12,177 nt of DNA, from the NCBI GenBank assembly GCA_002335345.1, contig DDCS01000091.1:1-12177 (forward strand). Direction: 5' to 3'. How positions within the stretch are numbered: position 1 is the first letter of the stretch; each line of letters opens with the position of its first letter. Positions 5,929-12,177 of the stretch are shown here, piece by piece. The notes under the pieces are model-generated. The model was not told the origin of the DNA, did no database searches, and was given only the letters and a program-made list of their open reading frames with translations. Both the position numbers and the translations under genes were made by a program. Source of the stretch: Flavobacteriaceae bacterium UBA2000. GTDB taxonomy: Bacteria; Bacteroidota; Bacteroidia; Flavobacteriales; Flavobacteriaceae.

Positions 5929-7797
5929 TTACCGCCCCATAAACACCAAAAGCACTGAAATATCATTGGGCGACACCCCGCTGATCCTTGATGCTTGCGA
6001 TATGGTGGCGGGCTGAATGCTGCTTAGTTTTTCTCGGGCTTCAAAAGACAAGGATTTTAACTTACTATAGTCAAAATTCTTGGGGATTTTTATGCCTTCG
6101 AGTCTGGTCAGCTTTTCGGCATTATTTTTTTCCTTCTCAATATAGCCCGAATACTTGACTTGAATCTCAACCTGCTCTAACACCTCAACATCAAGTTTGT
6201 GTGCGTCCACATAGTCCGCGACTGCCTTAACATCAAACATATCTTGCATACTGATGTTCGGACGAGAGAAGAACTTAAATAACTTATCACTTTGCGGCGC
6301 CAGGGACGAGTCGTGGCGATCGAGAATCGGATTGATCTCTTCAGGGAGCACACTTGTTGTTTTAAAAAACTCTATAAACGACGCACTTGACGCATATTTC
6401 TGCTCCATTCGCTTCATCCTCGCTTCACTCGCTAAGCCCAGATCATGGCCCTTTGGGGTCAACCTGTAGTCCGCATTATCTTGTCGCAACAAGGTGCGGA
6501 ACTCCGCCCGCGAGGTGAACATTCGATACGGCTCCTTGGTGCCTTTGGTGATTAAATCGTCTATGAGTACGCCGATATAAGCTTCGTCCCGCCTCAAAAT
6601 AAACGGCTCTTGTTCACGACATAAAAGCGCGGCATTAATCCCCGCCATGAGTCCTTGAGCGCCTGCCTCCTCATAACCTGTGGTGCCGTTAATCTGACCC
6701 GCGAAGAACAGGCCTGAAACGATTTTAGTTTCTAAGCTGTGGCTTAACTGTGTTGGCGGAAAGTAATCATATTCTATGGCATACCCTGGTCGAAACATCT
6801 TGACCTGTTCAAAGCCCGTGCAGGCCCTTAGCGCCCGCAATTGAACATCCTCAGGCAGCGAGGTACTAAATCCATTGATGTAGTACTCAACCGTATTCCA
6901 CCCTTCAGGCTCAACAAACAATTGGTGGCGATCTTTATCGGCAAAACGATGAATTTTATCTTCAATAGAGGGGCAATATCGCGGCCCGGTACTCTTAATC
7001 GCGCCATTAAACATTGGGCTACGATCAAAGCCTTCTCGCAATAATTCATGGACGGTCAAGCTGGTATAGCTCATATGACACGAGCGCTGCTGCGCCAAAG
7101 GTTTCGTTTGATCACTAAACGAGAACTTTTGTGGGTCTTCATCGCCCGGCTGCTCTACCATTTTTGAGAAATCCAAGCTACGCCCATCGACTCTTGGAGG
7201 CGTGCCTGTTTTCATTCGCCCTGTTTCAAAACCTAAATCAACCAGCACTTCGGTGATCCCTGTAGCGGCTCGTTCACCGGCGCGTCCCCCGCCAAATTGT
7301 TTTTCTCCAATATGAATAAGGCCATTTAGAAAGGTCCCGTTCGTTAGCACCACAGCCCTTGCGTTAAAAACTATTCCTAATGAGGTTTGAACACCGGTTA
7401 TTCTATCTCCATCATACAACAAACTCGTCACCATGTCCTGATAGAAATCAAGGTTTGGGGTCTGTTCCAACATAAGGCGCCACAACTCAGCAAAACGCAT
7501 GCGATCACTTTGAACCCTTGGGCTCCACATAGCGGGGCCTTTGGATTTGTTGAGCATCTTAAATTGAATCGCAGTGTTGTCCGATACGATCCCGCTATAC
7601 CCCCCTAACGCATCAATCTCGCGCACGATTTGTCCCTTTGCAATTCCTCCCATAGCAGGGTTGCAAGACATCTGAGCAATCGTCTGCAAATTCATCGTTA
7701 CCAATAGTGTCTTCACCCCCATATTGGCAGCGGCAGCGGCAGCCTCACATCCAGCGTGGCCTGCCCCAACAACGATAACATCATAATTCGCGTCCAT
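5929..7797 (-). CDS. mnmG: tRNA uridine-5-carboxymethylaminomethyl modification enzyme MnmG (GidA)
   Basis: MnmG works with the GTPase MnmE to install the (carboxymethyl)aminomethyl group on U34 of tRNAs reading two-fold degenerate codons, using FAD, NADH and methylene-tetrahydrofolate. At 622 residues it is full length. The FAD dinucleotide-binding motif is VVGAGHAGCEAA at 9-20, followed by SCNPAMGGIAKG at 44-55. GRMKTGTPPRVDG is at 193-205. Signature 1, GPRYCPSIEDKI, is at 271-282 and includes the conserved Cys275. Signature 2, AGQINGTTGYEEAGAQG, is at 366-382. The C-terminal helical domain that contacts MnmE and tRNA (GYIEKE at 551-556 and the closing ISGVSPNDISVLL) is intact. The ATG at 7797 is the only sensible start. 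It follows ybeY by 30 nt and is flanked at both ends by parS sites. MnmE is not in the window. Confidence 0.99.
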   Translation of the reverse strand: MDANYDVIVVGAGHAGCEAAAAAANMGVKTLLVTMNLQTIAQMSCNPAMGGIAKGQIVREIDALGGYSGIVSDNTAIQFKMLNKSKGPAMWSPRVQSDRMRFAELWRLMLEQTPNLDFYQDMVTSLLYDGDRITGVQTSLGIVFNARAVVLTNGTFLNGLIHIGEKQFGGGRAGERAATGITEVLVDLGFETGRMKTGTPPRVDGRSLDFSKMVEQPGDEDPQKFSFSDQTKPLAQQRSCHMSYTSLTVHELLREGFDRSPMFNGAIKSTGPRYCPSIEDKIHRFADKDRHQLFVEPEGWNTVEYYINGFSTSLPEDVQLRALRACTGFEQVKMFRPGYAIEYDYFPPTQLSHSLETKIVSGLFFAGQINGTTGYEEAGAQGLMAGINAALLCREQEPFILRRDEAYIGVLIDDLITKGTKEPYRMFTSRAEFRTLLRQDNADYRLTPKGHDLGLASEARMKRMEQKYASSASFIEFFKTTSVLPEEINPILDRHDSSLAPQSDKLFKFFSRPNISMQDMFDVKAVADYVDAHKLDVEVLEQVEIQVKYSGYIEKEKNNAEKLTRLEGIKIPKNFDYSKLKSLSFEAREKLSSIQPATISQASRISGVSPNDISVLLVFMGR

Positions 7798-7804
7798 AAC
7801 TTAA

Positions 7805-7820
7805 TGTTTCACGTGAAACA
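7805..7820. promoter_or_regulatory. parS: parS site (ParB-binding), ybeY-mnmG junction
   Basis: This is a second exact TGTTTCACGTGAAACA palindrome, centred in the 30-nt gap between ybeY and mnmG with 7 nt on each side (stop codon at 7828-7830, start codon at 7797). It lies 1892 bp from the copy at 5913. Bound ParB would sit immediately upstream of the mnmG start, so any effect on mnmG expression would be through read-through rather than a local promoter, which I do not see. Confidence 0.94.
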
Positions 7821-7827
7821 CTTATAT

Positions 7828-8253
7828 CTAGTTGTTATTCAGTAAGTTGAGTTTTTCAATCCAATAATCTTCGCGCCCACGCATTTTTAAAACATCCTCT
7901 TCCGATTTGTCTTTATAGCCACATAAATGGAGCACCCCGTGTACCACAACCCTCGCGAGCTCATTCATTACTGAAACCCCATACTCTTGACTGTTTTCAG
8001 TCACGCGGTCTGTAGAAATATAAATCTCACCGTGAATGGTTCGGCCCATATTATTGTCGAAAGTGATTATATCGGTTAGGGTGTCGTGATTCAAAAAATC
8101 TTGGTTGAGTTTCAGCAAAAAATCATCATCACAAAAAATATACGCCAAGGAGCCCAAATTAAAACCCTCGATTTTAATTACCTGCGCCAACCATGCCGTC
8201 CAATGCTCTTGGTGGTCTAAAGTAAATTCATTTTGTGCGTCAAAACTGATCAT
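7828..8253 (-). CDS. ybeY: Endoribonuclease YbeY (16S rRNA 3'-end maturation factor)
   Basis: YbeY is a small metal-dependent RNase implicated in 16S rRNA 3' processing and 70S ribosome quality control. The 141-residue protein has the conserved TDIITFD segment at 60-66 (equivalent to TDVLSFP), GEIYIS at 75-80 and the metal motif HGVLHLCGYKD with His105 and His109. The third ligand of the E. coli motif (H-x3-H-x5-H) falls at Asp115 here, in GYKDKSEED rather than GYDH. As I recall, Bacteroidota YbeY proteins commonly lack that third histidine, so the enzyme is probably functional with Asp as a ligand. The ATG at 8253-8251 overlaps the end of the DUF4175 gene by 14 nt, indicating translational coupling, and mnmG follows after 30 nt. 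Length and start agree with the family. Confidence 0.96.
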   Translation of the reverse strand: MISFDAQNEFTLDHQEHWTAWLAQVIKIEGFNLGSLAYIFCDDDFLLKLNQDFLNHDTLTDIITFDNNMGRTIHGEIYISTDRVTENSQEYGVSVMNELARVVVHGVLHLCGYKDKSEEDVLKMRGREDYWIEKLNLLNNN

Positions 8254-11200
8254 TCGCCTGGTTGCGTATTTTAAAATATCGTTCTGCTTGTTTTTTATAA
8301 TACGGCTGCAAAGGTAATGCGTCTTTTATTAATATGTCTAATTGGTCAAAATACCTTCTCTCGTCCTGCCATGGGTTATTTAATGCCGGGTCATAGCGCC
8401 TGGTATTGGTTTGAGATTCGCGTTTTTGTTCCTTTTGCTGCTCATACTGCGCTTCCTCAAGCTTCATCAACTGATAATCGATTTCCTTCATTAGGGCTTT
8501 AGCGCGATTCGTAATCCCGTTGCGCAAGACTTCTTGTGCGTTCTCCTCCATTTTTTGGAGCAGCCCCCGATTGAGGTCGAGCAGGCCTTGTTTTCTGAGC
8601 CGGTCTTCCAATTCTTGTCGTAATTGCTGTTGGGCTTTATATATGCTGTAACGCGCCGCGCGCTCAGCATCTGTGTCTTTGTATGATCCCTCCTTATTGC
8701 CATTTTGCCCATTGTTTCCCTCCCCTTGAGGTTTGTTTTGGCCGTCCCTTCCGCTTTGGCCTCCCTTGCCTTGTTGAGCGCCCTCTTGGCCGCCCTGTTG
8801 ATCTGATTCTCCTTGCGTCCCGTCTTTGCCTGTCTTACCTCCTTGAGAAGAGCCCTCTCCCGACTGCTGACCTTGTTCCCCTTTATTCTCTCCTTGATCC
8901 TGAAGCGATTGCTGTTGCTGAATTATGTCTTGGAGCTGAAATCCTTGGCTGCCCGATCCCTGTCCTGAACCAGCTCCTGGCATACTCATCGACATTTGTT
9001 CCATTTGTGAAACGACGCCATCCAAAAGGTTTGCCAAATCATTGGCTTGGGTAAAGACAAATTGTTGGGCCACGGCGGCGCTTGAAAAACGCGTTTCTGC
9101 CAAATCTTCCAAAGACTTGCCCAGATAATAACTCGCTTGACTCAAGGATTGATTGACTTTAGCTGTAATCATGGGTTGGCGCATCGACAGGGCATATAAA
9201 CTGTCGTCAATATGGTTAAAATTATCGCGAAGATCATTTTGCTTGTTTATATATTCGGGCATAGACCACCCCCCGAGCTGGCGCTTTTGGCCAAGGTTCA
9301 TGTGTCCTTCTTGCGCCAATGAAAATACAATAAGATTGTCTAAAACCTGTCTTAGCATCTGAGTGTCTTCTTGCATGGCTTGTTGTTGCATTTGCTGCAT
9401 TTCAGCGCCCAACTTCTGAGCCATTTCCTGCATTTTTTGACCCGCCTGTTTTTGAGACTCTTGCGCCTGTGGCGTCTCTCCTTGTTTTAAAGACTCTGTT
9501 GCCTTTTGTTGTTCTGCCGCGATGTCCATTTCACCCCCAGGGTCTCTCGGGAGGTTCATGGGTTGTTTGAGCTTCTCATTTTCTTGCTCGAGTAGATCTA
9601 AAGCCTTTTTAATGGCCTCAAATTCTTTATTTAATTGCGCTTGCTGTTGTTGCTTTTCGGACAAGGTTTTTTCGTCGGATTGATCTTGTGCTAGTTTTTC
9701 TTGTCGCTCCCCTAATTCCTTGAGTTGATTGCTGATTTGATTCATTTTTTGGGTGACAAAAAACCTTCGGGTCATTTCAACAAGCCGCGCTAGATTTTGT
9801 TCTTGGGCCTTCTGTTGTTGTTGGTTTTGCGACAGCTCCTCCAAAAGATCTTCCTCTTGCAGTTGCTCTTGCAGTTCGCGAAGCTCCTCCCATCTATCGG
9901 ATTGTTCCTTTAGTGATTCCAACTGCTCCTCCAAACGTTCCATTAATTCATCGGCTTGACCGTCTTCATCTGGTTGATTTTCATTAAATCGCTCTAAAGT
10001 ATTTTTCAACGCTTCTGTTTGCTGCTCTAGGTTATCAAGTTGCTGTTGCTGCTTTTCAAGCAAGCGCTCAAGGCTTCTTTCATCCTGCCAATTCACAGTT
10101 TCTTTTTGTCGGCGCGATTGTTCAATCTCCTCGACTTGATTGTTTTGCTCTTCGAGGGATTTTAACGCTTTTTCGATTTGATTCGTTTGCTCATTTTGTT
10201 GACTCAACAGCTTTTCCTGTGCCTCTAGAATAGTTGATTCTTGATGGCCAAAAACGTTTGACCGCGCGGACTTGGCTCCTAAAACACCATCGTTATCCCA
10301 AGCCTCAAAATAATATTGATACGCCTTTCCTTTTATGAGCTCAAAACCGTTTGGAAAGGTGTATAGGGTCTGGGTGTTTGCCCCAGAGACAACGTCTAAG
10401 CGGAGTCTTCTTTGATTTTTTGGATCCTCTTTGGCATAACACACCACTTCTATTTTTGAAATTAAGAAGTCATCCCACGCCAAAACTTTATGATGTGCCA
10501 CACTATTTATTGTGTCGCTTTGGGTTTCCACTAAAATCTTTGGTCGCTCATCAGGATAAACCTCGATGTTATAGGCCACGCCTGGCTCGAACCCGACTTG
10601 GTTGTTCATTAGGCTCAAATCATATTGTTCATCACCAAATACCGTTTTGGCCAGACTGAATCCATCGATCATATCCGATTTGAAATACAAAGTGTCTGTT
10701 TTGTTCGCCCACCTAATTTGCTCGGTATATTCGGTATTAATTTTCCAAAGAATTTTCGAGCCCGACAACGCCCTGAAATTTCCTGTGTTCTCAACCCTTT
10801 GTTGGCGCATTCTCGTGTAACTCGGGGGAAGAATCTCAACAGAAAATCCTTTAATCTCTGGTCCGTACACAATCTCAAAGGGATAATTTTCAGAACGATA
10901 TTGGTCGGTGCCAAAATACACCTCAAAAGACGTCTTTTGGGGAGGAATCACGAGTTCAAATTGACCAAACCCTCTTGGGACCATAGTTTGGCGTTGGTCT
11001 CCAACAACCGCAAACACCTCATTAGGCAAAACAGCCCCTTTGGCTTCAATCCGCAAACGAATTTCTTGATTGCTTCTGGCTTTTAACTCTTCATTTAACA
11101 AGGTCAAGTGGTATGGTGTTGGGCGAACAAATTCTTGATTATACGCCGCCACCCGGTTGTATCCCTCAAATAAAGAAGAAAGATCTCCAAAGGCCCAAAT

Positions 11201-11695
11201 CAAAATTAACACCGAAACCGGGAGAATGATCCAGCGCAGATGCTTTATATTATCCTTAAGGTCAATCGCTTGATTAAAATAAAAAGGTGAAAGGGTTTTA
11301 GATTTTTGTGCAATACTGGCTAAGACCAGCTCCGTGTCTTGCGCCTGTTTTAATAAATCCAAGGTGTTGGTTAATCGATCCCCAACTTCTGGGATTTGTG
11401 TGCCTATAATTTGTGCGGCCTCTTGATTGCTCATTGGTGCTTTAATCCCAAAAAGCACGCTAAGCGCGGGCCAAATCCAATAAAACCACAAGCCCACTTC
11501 AACCAACACAAAAACCCAAAACATTAAGGCTCTCAAGGGCTTTGGTAGCCACAGTAATTCTTCAACCCAGGCCGTTAACAAAAAATAGAGCGCTCCAATG
11601 GCCAAAAAGAAAATCCCGCCCCGCAACAGGTCGCTGAGATAGAATTTTTTTTTAAATTCACTTAGTTTTTGCTCTATGACTTGGAAATCACTCAC
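8240..11695 (-). CDS. DUF4175 family membrane-anchored coiled-coil protein
   Basis: A 1151-residue protein of unknown function. Two N-terminal membrane helices (about 25-44 and 57-82) and a third at about 153-170 are followed by a large beta-rich region (about 190-480) that probably lies outside the cytoplasm. Next comes a long Gln/Glu/Leu-rich coiled coil (about 490-770), a helical segment to about 895, a Gly/Gln/Ser/Lys low-complexity linker (about 898-1005) and a charged helical C-terminus rich in Gln and Arg. I assign it to DUF4175, a Bacteroidota family whose gene typically precedes ybeY and mnmG. The start is GTG at 11695-11693. An in-frame TAA lies directly upstream, and the next Met is residue 88, beyond two membrane helices, so GTG is favoured. 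The gene heads the operon and overlaps ybeY by 14 nt. No catalytic motif is visible. The architecture suggests an envelope scaffold, but that is inference. Confidence 0.88.
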   Translation of the reverse strand: MSDFQVIEQKLSEFKKKFYLSDLLRGGIFFLAIGALYFLLTAWVEELLWLPKPLRALMFWVFVLVEVGLWFYWIWPALSVLFGIKAPMSNQEAAQIIGTQIPEVGDRLTNTLDLLKQAQDTELVLASIAQKSKTLSPFYFNQAIDLKDNIKHLRWIILPVSVLILIWAFGDLSSLFEGYNRVAAYNQEFVRPTPYHLTLLNEELKARSNQEIRLRIEAKGAVLPNEVFAVVGDQRQTMVPRGFGQFELVIPPQKTSFEVYFGTDQYRSENYPFEIVYGPEIKGFSVEILPPSYTRMRQQRVENTGNFRALSGSKILWKINTEYTEQIRWANKTDTLYFKSDMIDGFSLAKTVFGDEQYDLSLMNNQVGFEPGVAYNIEVYPDERPKILVETQSDTINSVAHHKVLAWDDFLISKIEVVCYAKEDPKNQRRLRLDVVSGANTQTLYTFPNGFELIKGKAYQYYFEAWDNDGVLGAKSARSNVFGHQESTILEAQEKLLSQQNEQTNQIEKALKSLEEQNNQVEEIEQSRRQKETVNWQDERSLERLLEKQQQQLDNLEQQTEALKNTLERFNENQPDEDGQADELMERLEEQLESLKEQSDRWEELRELQEQLQEEDLLEELSQNQQQQKAQEQNLARLVEMTRRFFVTQKMNQISNQLKELGERQEKLAQDQSDEKTLSEKQQQQAQLNKEFEAIKKALDLLEQENEKLKQPMNLPRDPGGEMDIAAEQQKATESLKQGETPQAQESQKQAGQKMQEMAQKLGAEMQQMQQQAMQEDTQMLRQVLDNLIVFSLAQEGHMNLGQKRQLGGWSMPEYINKQNDLRDNFNHIDDSLYALSMRQPMITAKVNQSLSQASYYLGKSLEDLAETRFSSAAVAQQFVFTQANDLANLLDGVVSQMEQMSMSMPGAGSGQGSGSQGFQLQDIIQQQQSLQDQGENKGEQGQQSGEGSSQGGKTGKDGTQGESDQQGGQEGAQQGKGGQSGRDGQNKPQGEGNNGQNGNKEGSYKDTDAERAARYSIYKAQQQLRQELEDRLRKQGLLDLNRGLLQKMEENAQEVLRNGITNRAKALMKEIDYQLMKLEEAQYEQQKEQKRESQTNTRRYDPALNNPWQDERRYFDQLDILIKDALPLQPYYKKQAERYFKIRNQANDQF

Positions 11696-11739
11696 TTATA
11701 TAAATTTCATGCTACTAAATTAATTTAAATTTCGCTCTT
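11696..11739. promoter_or_regulatory. Short AT-rich divergent promoter gap (DUF4175 operon / alkB-like gene)
   Basis: Only 44 bp separate two divergent GTG start codons. The gap is AT-rich with a 10-bp palindrome AAATTAATTT (11717-11726). Near matches to the -7 consensus TAnnTTTG are TAAATTTC (11726-11733, plus strand, one mismatch) for the monooxygenase and TAATTTAG on the minus strand (one mismatch) for the DUF4175 operon. No firm -33 elements are seen. Both promoters must overlap each other or lie within the opposite coding regions. Confidence 0.35.
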
Positions 11740-12177
11740 GTGTCTTTAAATACCCGTGATTTAAAATACCTAACCGCCTATTCTACTCCCGCAGTATATA
11801 CCCTCTCTGTGGTTATGGGTGGATACTGGGGTTTTGCCACAATTGCCTATGTCTTTGGTGTGGTACCGATCTTGGAGTTATTATTGCCTCAAAGCCAAGA
11901 AAATTTGGACCAAGAAGAAAAAACAAAAAAGAGCCTGTGGGGGATTTTTGACCTCTTGCTTTATGCCAACCTACCTATTGTTTTTGGCCTCCTTGTTTAT
12001 TTCTACACCAATATTGTGCCGCAGTATGACCCAGCGGTTATTTTGGGGTATGCCCTGTCCCTCGGAATTGTTTTGGGGGCTAATGGAATCAATGTCGCCC
12101 ATGAACTGGGTCACCGCACATCCTACTTGGAGCGATTCATCAGCAAGGCGTTGTACATGCCTTGCTTGTATATGCAT
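11740..12177 (+). CDS. AlkB-type membrane fatty acid desaturase/alkane 1-monooxygenase (3' end cut)
   Basis: This is the N-terminal 146 residues of an integral-membrane di-iron enzyme; the frame is open at the right edge. Hydrophobic helices are visible at about 13-30, 31-49, 67-90 and 98-117. They are followed by the first histidine box HELGHR at 121-126 (within NVAHELGHRTS), the HExxHR form found in AlkB alkane hydroxylases rather than the HxxxH of most acyl desaturases. The family oxidises terminal methyl groups of alkanes or related lipids using O2, a non-haem di-iron site and rubredoxin or similar donors. The remaining His boxes lie beyond the window, so full activity cannot be judged. 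The start is GTG at 11740: an in-frame TAA at 11716 bounds it, and the conserved DLKYLTAYS segment begins at residue 7. The next ATG is codon 26, inside the first hydrophobic region. It is divergent from the DUF4175 operon. A house lipid hydroxylase rather than true alkane use is possible. Confidence 0.87.
   Translation, partial: MSLNTRDLKYLTAYSTPAVYTLSVVMGGYWGFATIAYVFGVVPILELLLPQSQENLDQEEKTKKSLWGIFDLLLYANLPIVFGLLVYFYTNIVPQYDPAVILGYALSLGIVLGANGINVAHELGHRTSYLERFISKALYMPCLYMH

Noticed and set aside
8680..9000. Repetitive Gly/Gln-rich sequence as a possible tandem repeat or mobile element
   Set aside because: The repetition is only compositional within the DUF4175 linker; there is no constant unit length, no terminal inverted repeat and no frame disruption.
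10351..11086. Several plus-strand open frames up to 153 codons opposite the DUF4175 gene
   Set aside because: They are antisense shadows of a gene with clear membrane and coiled-coil organisation; their translations show no domain-like pattern.
1..12177. Presence of tRNA, rRNA, CRISPR array, insertion sequence or oriC/DnaA-box cluster
   Set aside because: No cloverleaf, spaced repeat series, transposase, terminal repeats or DnaA-box cluster was seen by eye; the parS pair suggests origin proximity, but the origin itself is not in the window.

Overview
This looks like a chromosomal segment of a Bacteroidota member, most likely of the class Flavobacteriia. The evidence is the gene content and order (pgk next to a LysM transglycosylase and a DUF4837 lipoprotein; DUF4175 protein-ybeY-mnmG-methyltransferase), Bacteroidota-type -7 boxes (TAnnTTTG) in the pgk/holB gap, a lack of obvious Shine-Dalgarno sequences, and a YbeY metal motif of the type I recall from this phylum. 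The genus cannot be fixed. All genes look like ordinary chromosomal genes; I see no mobile element, CRISPR array, tRNA or rRNA.

Layout. (1) Positions 1-3685, minus strand: a tight three-gene unit read from pgk (glycolysis) into a two-LysM lytic transglycosylase (3-nt gap) and then a DUF4837 lipoprotein (4-nt ATGA overlap) that runs off the left edge. (2) 3686-3755: a compact divergent promoter region. A 9-bp inverted repeat with an 11-nt spacer lies between two opposed TAnnTTTG boxes, one for pgk and one for holB. (3) 3756-4910, plus strand: holB, the clamp-loader delta-prime subunit, with a non-ATG start. (4) 4911-5048: convergent gap with only a weak hairpin. (5) 5049-11695, minus strand: a four-gene unit read from a 1151-residue DUF4175 membrane protein into ybeY, mnmG and a SAM methyltransferase. 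(6) 11740-12177, plus strand: the start of an AlkB-type membrane di-iron hydroxylase, divergent from the DUF4175 gene and cut by the right edge.

The strongest non-coding signal is a pair of perfect 16-bp palindromes, TGTTTCACGTGAAACA, in the two short junctions on either side of mnmG (5913-5928 and 7805-7820). These match the canonical ParB-binding parS site. They imply that the segment lies in the origin-proximal, centromere-like part of the chromosome, and that the operon doubles as a ParB loading platform.

Functionally the window mixes housekeeping roles: glycolysis, DNA replication, tRNA wobble modification (MnmG), rRNA maturation (YbeY) and cell-wall remodelling. It also holds two proteins of unknown function (DUF4175, DUF4837). 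I found no convincing previously undescribed multi-gene system. The items most worth following are the parS pair, the shared operator-like palindrome between pgk and holB, and the uncharacterised but operon-embedded DUF4175 protein.
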